NCBI RefSeq assembly: GCF_025466085.1
Contig: NZ_JANLOD010000061.1
Location: 1 to 64,000, forward strand
DNA: 64,000 bases
Origin: Pseudomonas sp. 14P_8.1_Bac3
GTDB lineage: Bacteria; Pseudomonadota; Gammaproteobacteria; Pseudomonadales; Pseudomonadaceae
Direction: 5' to 3'
The position numbers and the translations under genes are program-made. Of the stretch, positions 9,035 through 17,089 are shown one piece after another. Numbering within the stretch: the stretch's first letter is position 1; each line of letters begins with the position of its first letter. Below the pieces are notes generated by a model, which worked only from the letters and a program-made list of their open reading frames with translations, was not told the origin of the DNA and made no database searches.

Positions 9035-10207
9035 TCAGCCGCCACTCCCGTCGACCGGGCCGATCAGCAGGTGATCGCCTTCTTCGAGGCCGTCGAGGAT
9101 CTGCACTTTCAGCCGATCGCTGATGCCGGTGCGCACGTTGCGTTGTTGGGTCTCACCGCTCTTGGCAACCACGGTGGCGATCTGGACGTCGGCTTGCTCG
9201 CCACTCTGCAACGCGGCGATCGGCGCGGTCAGGACATTTTTCGCCTGGTTGGAGACGAAGAAAACCTGGGTGGTCATTTCAGCCATCAGTGCGTTGTCGG
9301 CGTTATCGACATCCAGCAGCACGGTGTAGAGGACCACGCGAGCGGTGCCGCTTTTACTCGAACTGGCCGGGCTGCCACCGCCCTGGCTGGTCTGATCCAG
9401 CGGCTTGGGGGGGATCGGCAGGATCTGCCGCACCGTGCTGCTCCAGCGTCGATTGCCGCCACTGAGGGTGGTGAACCAGGCGTTCATGCCCGGTTTGACG
9501 TGACCGATGTCGGCCTCGGACACCTCGGCCCAGACCGTCATCGGCGAGAGTTTGGCGATGCGCAGAATCAGCGGTGTCTGTTGCTGGGCGTTGAGGGTTT
9601 GGCCTTCCCGGGCATCGAGGGCGACCACCGTACCGCTCATGGGCGCATAGATGCGGGTGTAGCCGAGTTCGGCCTGATCGCTGCGCAGGCTGGCCTGGGC
9701 CTGGCGGATCTGCGCCTGGAACATGTCGATACGCGCCTGGGTGGTGCGCAGTTCGGCCTGGGCGGTCTGCACGTCTTCGTCGCGGGTCGCGCCGCCGGCG
9801 GCGAGGTTCTGCTGGCGTTGGTATTTCTGCTGCGCGAGGTCGTGCAAGGCGCGCTGCTCCTGCAACTGCGCCTTGAGGTTATCGATGGAATAGCGCCCGG
9901 CGTCGAGCTTGGCCTGTTGCGTGGAGGGGTCGATTTCCACCAGTAACTGGCCTTCCTTGACCACGTCGCCGACCTCCACGTGGATCTTGTGGATTTGCCC
10001 CGAGGCCTGGGCACCGACGTCGACATAGCGCCGCGGTTGCAGGGTGCCGAGGGCGGTGACGCTGCTTTCGATGTCAGCGCGGGCGACTTGCACCGTCGCG
10101 TATTGATCGCGGCCGGGCGGCAATATTTGCCAGGCGGCGACGGCAATCACGGGGATCAGGCAAAGGGCTACAAGCAGGGCGCGTCGGGTGTGTCGGGGAC
10201 GTTTCAT
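9035..10207 (-). CDS. pvdR: PvdR, periplasmic adaptor of the pyoverdine efflux pump
   Basis: MacA-type membrane-fusion protein of 390 residues (P. aeruginosa PvdR about 391). ATG at 10207 starts MKRPRHTRR followed by a single hydrophobic helix. Lipoyl halves are visible (VGAQASGQIHKIHVEVGDVVKEGQLLVEID and, later, IYAPMSGTVVALDAREGQTL), flanking a coiled-coil hairpin rich in Gln/Ala around residues 90-170. It bridges PvdT and OpmQ and heads the three-gene operon. A perfect IS box lies 87 bases upstream. Confidence 0.94.
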   Translation of the reverse strand: MKRPRHTRRALLVALCLIPVIAVAAWQILPPGRDQYATVQVARADIESSVTALGTLQPRRYVDVGAQASGQIHKIHVEVGDVVKEGQLLVEIDPSTQQAKLDAGRYSIDNLKAQLQEQRALHDLAQQKYQRQQNLAAGGATRDEDVQTAQAELRTTQARIDMFQAQIRQAQASLRSDQAELGYTRIYAPMSGTVVALDAREGQTLNAQQQTPLILRIAKLSPMTVWAEVSEADIGHVKPGMNAWFTTLSGGNRRWSSTVRQILPIPPKPLDQTSQGGGSPASSSKSGTARVVLYTVLLDVDNADNALMAEMTTQVFFVSNQAKNVLTAPIAALQSGEQADVQIATVVAKSGETQQRNVRTGISDRLKVQILDGLEEGDHLLIGPVDGSGG

Positions 10208-10293
10208 GCAGGGTTCCGGCCAATGGAGTTCGGCCCGTCGCAGCAGCCAATGCATCCGGAGGGAGCCGACAGCGATGGGAAGGTGTTGTGTAA

Positions 10294-10317
10294 ACGAGGA
10301 AACGGCCCGCAAATTTA
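10294..10317 (-). promoter_or_regulatory. IS box (PvdS promoter) for pvdRT-opmQ
   Basis: On the minus strand: TAAAT (10317-10313), 16 bases, CGT (10296-10294). Located 87 bases before the pvdR ATG. Confidence 0.83.
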
Positions 10318-10333
10318 GAGACAACAACACCCC

Positions 10334-10360
10334 CTGTGGGAGCGAGCCTGCTCGCGAAGG
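10334..10360. repeat. REP half-element
   Basis: CTGTGGGAGCGAGCCTGCTCGCGAAGG, in the 321-base gap between pvdR and fpvI. That gap otherwise holds the pvdR IS box and a Fur-box-like site before fpvI. Confidence 0.85.
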
Positions 10361-10471
10361 CGATCTTGCTGACGCCGCTGAAGGCCGCGTCATGACCATC
10401 TTCACGGACAGGCATGTTCCCACAGTCGCCCAGCGATTTACGGGGCAAATTGAAACAGCACTTTAAATCTA

Positions 10472-10490
10472 TATGAGAATTACTATAAAT
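10472..10490 (+). promoter_or_regulatory. Fur-box-like site upstream of fpvI
   Basis: AT-rich imperfect palindrome TATGAGAATTACTATAAAT resembling the 7-1-7 Fur box (TGAtAAT-n-ATTaTCA). A nearby TAAAT (10464) has no CGT at the right distance, so this gene is more likely under direct Fur control than PvdS control, as reported for fpvI in P. aeruginosa. Match judged by eye. Confidence 0.5.
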
Positions 10491-10528
10491 TACACGCTCG
10501 AAATTGCCACCATCGTGCCACTGTCCAC

Positions 10529-11068
10529 TTGGCAGTCGCGGATCTGGCCCAAGGACAGACGTCGCACCCGAGCGGCCGGGAGTCATGGTTGGAAAACTAC
10601 TATCGCGAGCTGGTGTGTTTCCTGAACGCCAAGCTGGGCAACCGTCAGGTCGCCGAAGATGTGGTGCATGACGCTTATCTGCGGGTGCTGGAGCGTTCCA
10701 GCGATACGCCGATCGAGCAGCCCCGGGCGTTCCTTTATCGCACCGCGCTCAATCTGGTGATCGACGACCATCGGCGCAATGCCCTGCGTCAGGTCGAATC
10801 ACTCGACGTGCTCGACAATGAAGAGCGCTATTTCACCCCGTCCCCGCACAATTGCCTCGATCACGGCCAGCGCCTGGAAATGCTGCAGCGCGCGTTGACG
10901 GAACTGCCAAGGCTGTGCCGCGAGAGCTTCCTGCTGCGCAAGATCGACGGCCTGTCGCACCCCGAAATCGCCGAACGGCTGGGGATCTCCCGAGCGCTGG
11001 TGGAGAAGCACATTGTCAATGCGATGAAGCACTGCCGCGTGCGGATGCGGGATTGGGATGCCCATTGA
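10529..11068 (+). CDS. fpvI: FpvI-like ECF sigma factor
   Basis: FecI-type extracytoplasmic sigma factor. Region 2 is seen as VAEDVVHDAYLRVLE and QPRAFLYRTALNLVIDDHRR; region 4 as LPRLCRESFLLRKIDGLSHPEIAERLGISRALVEKHIVNAM. FpvI directs transcription of the ferripyoverdine receptor gene fpvA. Position between pvdR and pvdA matches fpvI in P. aeruginosa, but the anti-sigma gene fpvR that should sit between pvdR and fpvI is absent. No ATG is available: TTG at 10529 gives 179 residues, while TTG at 10589 has a good GGGAG and gives 159, closer to the known protein. Confidence 0.82.
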   Translation: MAVADLAQGQTSHPSGRESWLENYYRELVCFLNAKLGNRQVAEDVVHDAYLRVLERSSDTPIEQPRAFLYRTALNLVIDDHRRNALRQVESLDVLDNEERYFTPSPHNCLDHGQRLEMLQRALTELPRLCRESFLLRKIDGLSHPEIAERLGISRALVEKHIVNAMKHCRVRMRDWDAH

Positions 11069-11096
11069 TCCTGTCCGAGACTTGAACAAAGAGTAT

Positions 11097-11120
11097 TAAA
11101 TTTTATTTCACGGTCCTCGT
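11097..11120 (+). promoter_or_regulatory. IS box (PvdS promoter) for pvdA
   Basis: TAAAT at 11097-11101 and CGT at 11118-11120 with a 16-base spacer. It is 96 bases before the pvdA ATG, leaving a leader of roughly 90 bases. Confidence 0.88.
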
Positions 11121-11215
11121 TCCTACTCAACAGACAACCTGCTGTCCTGATCAAGGCTGGCCAGGTCACTTAGGCTTCTCCCCATGTTGAGGGGTTCATC
11201 CAGAGGACACTGGAA

Positions 11216-12553
11216 ATGACACAGGCAATTGCATCGCCCATCGTTCACGACCTGATCGGTGTGGGTTTCGGCCCATCGAACCTGGCGTTGGCCATCGCGC
11301 TGCAGGAGCGCGCCGCGAGCCAGGGCAGTCTGGATGTCCTGTTTCTCGACAAACAGGCCAACTACCGCTGGCACGGCAATACGCTGGTGACCCAGAGCGA
11401 ATTGCAGATTTCCTTCCTCAAGGACCTGGTGACCCTGCGCAATCCGACCAGCCCGTACTCCTTCGTCAACTACCTCAAGCACCACGGTCGTCTGGTGGAC
11501 TTCATCAACCTCGGCACCTTCTATCCGTGCCGCATGGAGTACAACGACTACCTGTGCTGGGTCGCCGGGCAATTTGCCGAACAAAGCCGCTACGGCGAAG
11601 AAGTGCTGACCATCGAGCCGGTGCTGCACAACCAGCAGGTCGAAGCGCTGCGGGTGATCTCCCGCGACACCCAGGGCCATCAGCACGTGCGCACGACCCG
11701 TTCGGTGGTGGTCAGCGCCGGCGGCACGCCGCGCATTCCCGAAGCGTTCAAGGCGCTGAAGGATGACGGTCGGGTGTTCCATCACTCGCAGTACCTGGCG
11801 CAGATGGCCAGGCAACCGTGCGTGAACAATCAGCCGATGAGCATCGCGATCATCGGGGGCGGGCAGAGCGCCGCGGAAGCCTTCATCGACCTGAACGACA
11901 GCTTCCCGTCGGTGCAGGTGGACATGATTCTGCGCGGTTCGGCGCTGAAGCCGGCGGACGACAGCCCGTTCGTCAACGAAGTGTTTTCGCCCGAATTCAC
12001 CGATCTGGTGTTCCAGCAGGAGAGCAGCGAGCGTGAGCGCCTGGTCAACGAGTACCACAACACCAACTATTCGGTGGTCGACATCGACCTGATCGAGCGC
12101 ATCTACGGCATCTTCTATCGTCAGAAAGTCTCGGGCATTGCGCGGCATGCCTTCCGCACCCTGACCACGATCGAAAAAGCCACCGCCACCGAGCGCGGCG
12201 TCGAACTGGCCCTGCGCAACAACGCTACCGGCGAGGTAACGGTTCGGCATTACGACGCGGTGGTGCTGGCCACCGGTTACGAGCGGCAGATGCACCGCAC
12301 GTTGCTGGCGCCACTGGAAGAGTACCTGGGTGATTTCGAGGTGGATCGCAACTACAAACTGATCACCGACGAGCGCTGCAGGACCGGCATTTATATGCAG
12401 GGCTTCTGCCAGGCGAGCCACGGCTTGAGCGACACGCTGTTGTCGATCCTGCCGATTCGCGCGGACGAGATTGCCGGTTCGTTGTATGAGCACGGCAAGC
12501 ATCGTGGGCATGGCCGGTCGATGGCGGATCTGTTGTTGGCGACGGCCAGCTGA
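11216..12553 (+). CDS. pvdA: PvdA, L-ornithine N5-monooxygenase
   Basis: FAD- and NADPH-dependent hydroxylase of 445 residues (known PvdA 443) that makes N5-hydroxyornithine, the iron-binding residue precursor of pyoverdine. FAD site GVGFGPSNLALAIAL near residue 17, NADPH site IAIIGGGQSAAEAF near residue 212, and the conserved ATGY motif (VVLATGYERQ) near residue 348. SD-like GAGGAC lies about 10 bases before the ATG. It is transcribed alone from a perfect IS box. In P. aeruginosa pvdQ follows; here a REPIN and an unrelated Mg2+ ATPase do. Confidence 0.96.
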   Translation: MTQAIASPIVHDLIGVGFGPSNLALAIALQERAASQGSLDVLFLDKQANYRWHGNTLVTQSELQISFLKDLVTLRNPTSPYSFVNYLKHHGRLVDFINLGTFYPCRMEYNDYLCWVAGQFAEQSRYGEEVLTIEPVLHNQQVEALRVISRDTQGHQHVRTTRSVVVSAGGTPRIPEAFKALKDDGRVFHHSQYLAQMARQPCVNNQPMSIAIIGGGQSAAEAFIDLNDSFPSVQVDMILRGSALKPADDSPFVNEVFSPEFTDLVFQQESSERERLVNEYHNTNYSVVDIDLIERIYGIFYRQKVSGIARHAFRTLTTIEKATATERGVELALRNNATGEVTVRHYDAVVLATGYERQMHRTLLAPLEEYLGDFEVDRNYKLITDERCRTGIYMQGFCQASHGLSDTLLSILPIRADEIAGSLYEHGKHRGHGRSMADLLLATAS

Positions 12554-12577
12554 GTTTTGCGGCGACTTTGAGGCCGC

Positions 12578-12653
12578 CTTCGCGAGCAGGCTCGCTCCCA
12601 CAATGAAACTGCATTCGCAGGACTAATGTGGGAGCGGGCTTGCTCGCGAAGAG
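12578..12653. repeat. REPIN: two inverted REPs
   Basis: TTCGCGAGCAGGCTCGCTCCCACA, a 27-base spacer, then TGTGGGAGCGGGCTTGCTCGCGAA. It marks the end of the pyoverdine block, downstream of pvdA. Confidence 0.9.
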
Positions 12654-12779
12654 GCCCTCAACGACGATAAAAATCCTGAATCCTGAACCCTCCCTGAAGA
12701 ACCCCGAGATTCCACGGCAACCCGCCATTCCTTCGTTTACTCTCCAGAAATCGGGGCGTAAGCTTCGCGCGTTTTCATC

Positions 12780-13052
12780 AATAGCGGAGACCCACAGTGG
12801 GTACTTGTTCGAGTGACAGTAGTCGGCCGGTTTCAATAACCGGCACCTTCCCGGCAAGATAACGCGCCCCTGTTTTGCGCCGTTGTCTCGCCGTATAGCG
12901 AGCAGCGGCTTCCCGATCGCGGCCAATCCTGGCCTGTGTCCCGACGCCCTCTCATCGACGCTGAACCGTGCGTGATGTTCGACTTTTGTCGTTATCGCGG
13001 CGCTCGTGCATGCCTGCTCGACGGTTTCCCGGCTGACCCTGGGGGAACTGCC
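12780..13052 (+). promoter_or_regulatory. Hairpin-rich leader of the Mg2+ ATPase gene
   Basis: The 499-base gap before mgtA holds the REPIN and then this stretch, with no convincing gene. Visible are a perfect 13-base palindrome ACCCACAGTGGGT (12790-12802), a hairpin GCCGGTT/AACCGGC (12826-12844), a hairpin CTCGC/GCGAG (12887-12902) and GGCC/GGCC (12921-12934). Mg2+ transporter genes in other bacteria often have metal-sensing leaders, so a cis-regulatory RNA is plausible. No known riboswitch class was recognised. Confidence 0.4.
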
Positions 13053-15755
13053 ATGAACCTGACCCTGCTCAAGGAATTCTTCGCCGGATTCCTGCGCACC
13101 CGCCACATCGCCCGTCACTTTCGTCGCCTGGCGCTGCTGGAAACCTTCACCGACACCACGGTCAGCCGCGAAGTGCCGCCGACCCTCGCGCAAACCCTGG
13201 TGGGCGCCGCCAACAGCGACACCGGTTCATTGCTGAACCATCTCCACAGCCACACCGACGGCCTGAGCGAAGCCGAAGCCGATGCCCTGCGCGCGCAATT
13301 CGGCCTCAACGAAGTCGAGCACGAGCAGCCGCTGCCATGGTGGGTGCATCTGTGGCACTGCTACAAAAATCCGTTCAACCTGCTGCTGACGTTGCTCGCA
13401 GTGATCTCCTGGCTGACCGAGGACATGAAAGCCGCCATCGTGATTTTCTCCATGGTGGTGCTCTCGACCTTGCTGCGCTTCTGGCAGGAAACCAAGTCCA
13501 ACCAGGCTGCCGACGCGCTCAAGGCGATGGTCAGCAACACCGCCACGGTGATGCGCCGCGACGCGCTGCGCACCGAAGTGCCGATCAAACTCCTGGTGCC
13601 GGGCGACCTGATCGTGTTGTCGGCCGGCGACATGATTCCCGCCGATTGCCGGGTGCTCAACGCCAAGGACCTGTTCGTCAGCCAGGCGGCCATGACCGGT
13701 GAGTCAATGCCGGTGGAAAAATTCCGTCTGCAGCAGGACAGCGACACGAGCAACCCGCTGGACCTCGACAACATCCTGTTCATGGGCACCAACGTGGTGT
13801 CCGGCACCGCGATCGCGGTGATCCTGACCACCGGCAACAGCACCTATTTCGGGGCGCTGGCCCAGCGGGTCGGCGCCACCGATCGTGCGCCGACGTCGTT
13901 CCAGACCGGGGTCAACAAAGTCAGCTGGCTGCTGATCCGCTTCATGTTCGTCATGGCGCCGCTGGTGTTGTTCATCAACGGCTTCACCAAGGGCGACTGG
14001 ACCGAAGCACTGCTGTTCGCGCTGTCGATTGCCGTGGGCCTGACCCCGGAAATGCTGCCGATGATCGTCACCTCGACCCTGGCCAAAGGTGCAGTGTTTC
14101 TGTCGCGGAAAAAAGTCATCGTCAAACGCCTGGACGCGATCCAGAACTTCGGCGCGATGGACGTGCTGTGCACGGACAAGACCGGCACCCTGACCCAGGA
14201 CAAAATCTTCCTCGCGCGCAACGTCGACGTCTGGGGCAACGACTCCGATGACGTGCTGGAAATGGCTTATCTCAACAGCTACTACCAGACCGGGTTGAAA
14301 AACCTGCTGGACGTGGCGGTGCTCGAGCACGTCGAGGTCCACCGTGAATTGAAGGTCGGCACCGCGTTTCGCAAAGTCGACGAGATCCCGTTCGATTTCA
14401 CCCGCCGGCGCATGTCGGTGGTGGTCGCCGAGCGCGATCATTCGCACCTGCTGATCTGCAAAGGCGCGGTGGAAGAAGTGCTGGCGGTGTGCTCCCGGGT
14501 GCGTCACGGTGTGGTCGATGAAGCGCTGACCGATGACCTGCTGGCGCGGATTCGCCAGGTCACCGCCGCCTTCAATGCCGAGGGCCTGCGCGTGGTGGCG
14601 GTCGCGGCCCGGCCGATGATCGACTCCCGCGACACTTATAGCCTGGCGGATGAACAGGAACTGACACTGATCGGCTACGTGGCGTTCCTCGATCCACCGA
14701 AGGAAAGCACCGCCCCGGCGCTGAAGGCGCTGGCTGCCCATGGGGTGGCGGTGAAAGTGCTGACCGGCGACAACGAACTGGTCACCGCGAAAATTTGCCG
14801 CGAAGTGGGCCTGGAACAACGGGGCCTGCTGATGGGCAACGACATTGAGCGCATGAGCGACGCCGAACTGGCGGTGGCGGTGGAGACCACCAACGTCTTC
14901 GCCAAACTGACGCCGACCCACAAGGAACGCATCGTCCGCCTGCTCAAAGGCAACGGCCATGTGGTCGGTTTCATGGGCGATGGCATCAACGACGCGCCGG
15001 CGCTGCGCACGGCTGATATCGGCATTTCGGTGGACAGCGCCGTGGACATCGCCAAGGAAGCGGCGGACATCATCCTGCTGGAAAAAAGCCTGATGGTGCT
15101 GGAGGAGGGCGTGCTGGAAGGGCGTCGCACCTTCGCCAACATGCTCAAGTACATCAAGATGACCGCGAGCTCGAACTTCGGCAACGTGTTCTCGGTGCTG
15201 GTGGCCAGCGCGTTCATTCCGTTCCTGCCGATGCTGCCGATGCACCTGCTGGTACAGAACCTGCTCTACGACATCTCGCAGATCGCCATCCCGTTCGATA
15301 ACGTCGATGAAGAAATGCTCAGCAAACCGCAGCGCTGGCAGCCGGCGGATGTCGGGCGGTTCATGCTGTTCTTCGGGCCGATCAGCTCGATCTTCGACAT
15401 CACCACGTTTGCCTTGATGTGGTACGTGTTCGACGCCAATACACCGGATCATCAAACCCTGTTCCAGTCCGGCTGGTTCGTGGTCGGGCTGCTGACCCAG
15501 ACGCTGATCGTGCACATGATCCGCACGCCGAAGATCCCGTTCCTGCAAAGTCGCGCGGCCATGCCGCTGATGGTGATGACCGGAATCATCATGGCCGTGG
15601 GCATTTTCCTGCCGATGGGGCCGTTGGCGCATTACTTCAAATTGCAGGCGCTGCCGTCGCTGTACTTCGTGTTCCTGCCGGTGATCCTGCTGGCGTACAT
15701 GGCGCTGACCCAGGCGGTGAAGGGCTTTTATATCCGCCGGTTTGGCTGGCAGTAA
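13053..15755 (+). CDS. mgtA: MgtA-type P-type Mg2+-importing ATPase
   Basis: 900-residue P-type ATPase of the inner membrane, family P3B, importing Mg2+. ATG at 13053 is chosen over upstream starts because it follows GGGGGA and begins at the usual MgtA N-terminus. Visible are the actuator TGES motif (AAMTGESMPVEK), the phosphorylation site DKTGTLT with Asp375, KGAVEEVL in the nucleotide domain, and the hinge GDGINDAPALRTADIGISV. About ten transmembrane helices, with SVGLTPEMLP-like SIAVGLTPEMLPMI in helix 4. Probably regulated by external Mg2+ through the long leader; no other gene is co-transcribed. Confidence 0.93.
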   Translation: MNLTLLKEFFAGFLRTRHIARHFRRLALLETFTDTTVSREVPPTLAQTLVGAANSDTGSLLNHLHSHTDGLSEAEADALRAQFGLNEVEHEQPLPWWVHLWHCYKNPFNLLLTLLAVISWLTEDMKAAIVIFSMVVLSTLLRFWQETKSNQAADALKAMVSNTATVMRRDALRTEVPIKLLVPGDLIVLSAGDMIPADCRVLNAKDLFVSQAAMTGESMPVEKFRLQQDSDTSNPLDLDNILFMGTNVVSGTAIAVILTTGNSTYFGALAQRVGATDRAPTSFQTGVNKVSWLLIRFMFVMAPLVLFINGFTKGDWTEALLFALSIAVGLTPEMLPMIVTSTLAKGAVFLSRKKVIVKRLDAIQNFGAMDVLCTDKTGTLTQDKIFLARNVDVWGNDSDDVLEMAYLNSYYQTGLKNLLDVAVLEHVEVHRELKVGTAFRKVDEIPFDFTRRRMSVVVAERDHSHLLICKGAVEEVLAVCSRVRHGVVDEALTDDLLARIRQVTAAFNAEGLRVVAVAARPMIDSRDTYSLADEQELTLIGYVAFLDPPKESTAPALKALAAHGVAVKVLTGDNELVTAKICREVGLEQRGLLMGNDIERMSDAELAVAVETTNVFAKLTPTHKERIVRLLKGNGHVVGFMGDGINDAPALRTADIGISVDSAVDIAKEAADIILLEKSLMVLEEGVLEGRRTFANMLKYIKMTASSNFGNVFSVLVASAFIPFLPMLPMHLLVQNLLYDISQIAIPFDNVDEEMLSKPQRWQPADVGRFMLFFGPISSIFDITTFALMWYVFDANTPDHQTLFQSGWFVVGLLTQTLIVHMIRTPKIPFLQSRAAMPLMVMTGIIMAVGIFLPMGPLAHYFKLQALPSLYFVFLPVILLAYMALTQAVKGFYIRRFGWQ

Positions 15756-15766
15756 GGTTGACGGAC

Positions 15767-15795
15767 GGATCGTTTCCACGCTGTGGGAACGATCC
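15767..15795 (+). terminator. Inverted repeat after mgtA
   Basis: GGATCGTTTCCAC-gct-GTGGGAACGATCC, a 13-bp stem with one G-U pair, 12 bases after the mgtA stop. No U tract follows, so it may be an intergenic palindrome that only assists termination. Confidence 0.5.
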
Positions 15796-15938
15796 TCATC
15801 CGAGACTCGGCGCGGCTTTCATGCCCGGCTACCGGACGACGAGACGCCCCGATATTTAGGAATAGTCCTACAGAAAGCCTGAAGGCTCTTCCGTAGCCTT
15901 GCGATCTCACGAATCTGAAACCCTCCTGGTGGCCCCGG

Positions 15939-16352
15939 TTGTCGAACAAAGCGTTACGTATCCTGATTGCCGACGAGCAGCACTTTCAGCGGATGAGAAT
16001 CGAGCGTCTGTTCAATCGGCTTGATTACTACCGCGTGGTGCCCGTGCAGAACCTTGCCGAATTGCTGACCCTGGTCGATTACGGTGGCGTGTCCTTCGAC
16101 CTGGTGATCATCAATGCAGCGCTGGCCGGCGAGGCCTTGAACCTGGTCGGTTTCCTCGCCGATAACCCACAGGTTCATCACGCACTGGTCTATAACGGCG
16201 AGGCTGCAACGTTGTCGCCGATCCCCGTCAGCGGGCGGCGGAAAATTCAGATCATCGAGGCTGCGTTACCTGATCTACCGTGTATCCAGCGGGCCATGAC
16301 GATTGTCGATCCTCGGTTACCGTTCGTCGGCACTGTCAATTCTGTCAGCTAG
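15939..16352 (+). CDS. Receiver-like protein lacking the phospho-acceptor Asp
   Basis: Single CheY-like domain of 137 residues with no output domain. The acidic pair is present (ILIADEQ, D12-E13), but the usual phosphorylated Asp at the end of strand 3 is Asn59 (DLVIIN), and the C-terminal part is shortened. It could be a phosphorylation-independent partner or decoy for the two-component pair 110 bases downstream. No ATG is available in frame; TTG at 15939 after a weak CTCCTGG is the best start, so the N-terminus is uncertain. Function unknown. Confidence 0.72.
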   Translation: MSNKALRILIADEQHFQRMRIERLFNRLDYYRVVPVQNLAELLTLVDYGGVSFDLVIINAALAGEALNLVGFLADNPQVHHALVYNGEAATLSPIPVSGRRKIQIIEAALPDLPCIQRAMTIVDPRLPFVGTVNSVS

Positions 16353-16462
16353 TCTTGCGCGTTGTTACATGCAAGAGTCACCGCGCAGCTACTGCGTCTA
16401 ACCCGGGCCCGGCCCATGGGCGTTCTGTGCCCAACCGTCGCGTATTCGCACAGGGAGTTGCC

Positions 16463-17089
16463 ATGAAGTCAGCGTTGATAGCGGACGATCATCCGGTGGT
16501 TCGCGCTGCAGTAAAAATCCTGCTGAAACAGGAGGGGTTCAACCAGATCCATGAGGTGTCCAGCGGCAACGAGGTCTTGCCGATGGTCCGTGAGCATCAT
16601 CCGGATCTGCTGGTGCTCGACCTGGTAATGCCCGGTCTGGACGGGCTGGATGTGCTGGCCAGGATCCAGGCCAGTGAGGCGCGCTGTCGCGTGGTGGTCT
16701 TCACCGGTCAGGAGGCGCGGTTCTATCAGGAACGCTGCATGCGTGCCGGTGCCGTGGCGTACGTTTCCAAGACCAACGATTTGCAGCATCTGCACAAGGC
16801 CGTCCATGCGGTCAGGGCCGGCTACTCCTATTTCATCCAGCTGGAGACCAGTTCGGTCGCGATGAGCGCATTGCAACGCAGCGAGTCGGAAATGATCGAC
16901 AAACTCTCCGACCGCGAACTGACGATCTTTCAGCACCTGGCCCGGGGGATGGGCAACAAGGACATTGCCGCCACCATGAACCTGAGCCACAAGACGGTCA
17001 GCACCTACAAGACCCGTCTGGTGGAAAAACTCAATGTGGAATCCAAGGTTCACCTGAGGGATTTCGCCAAGCGTAATCATCTGATCTGA
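16463..17089 (+). CDS. BvgA/EvgA-like response regulator
   Basis: NarL/LuxR-class regulator of 208 residues. Receiver (1-120) with D9-D10, phospho-acceptor Asp53 in VLDLVMPGLDG, and conserved Lys in YVSKTNDL; C-terminal HTH shows LSDRELTIFQHLARGMGNKDIAATMNLSHKTVSTYKTRLVEKL. ATG at 16463 follows CAGGGAG. The stop directly abuts the ATG of the hybrid sensor kinase (TGA-ATG), so the two are one operon and a cognate pair. Target genes cannot be read from the window. Confidence 0.9.
   Translation: MKSALIADDHPVVRAAVKILLKQEGFNQIHEVSSGNEVLPMVREHHPDLLVLDLVMPGLDGLDVLARIQASEARCRVVVFTGQEARFYQERCMRAGAVAYVSKTNDLQHLHKAVHAVRAGYSYFIQLETSSVAMSALQRSESEMIDKLSDRELTIFQHLARGMGNKDIAATMNLSHKTVSTYKTRLVEKLNVESKVHLRDFAKRNHLI

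Noticed and set aside
6746..9946. A very long open frame (about 1066 codons) on the plus strand opposite pvdT and pvdR
   Set aside because: It is antisense to two unmistakable pump genes with full motifs. Its composition (His, Arg, Gly and Gln rich) is that of a GC-rich shadow frame.
10464..10487. TAAAT before fpvI as a fifth IS box
   Set aside because: At the 16-base spacing the triplet is ATA, not CGT; a Fur-like palindrome overlaps instead.
13704..15779. Long minus-strand frame opposite the Mg2+ ATPase
   Set aside because: It mirrors mgtA, which has all P-type ATPase motifs; no start region or domain supports the antisense frame.
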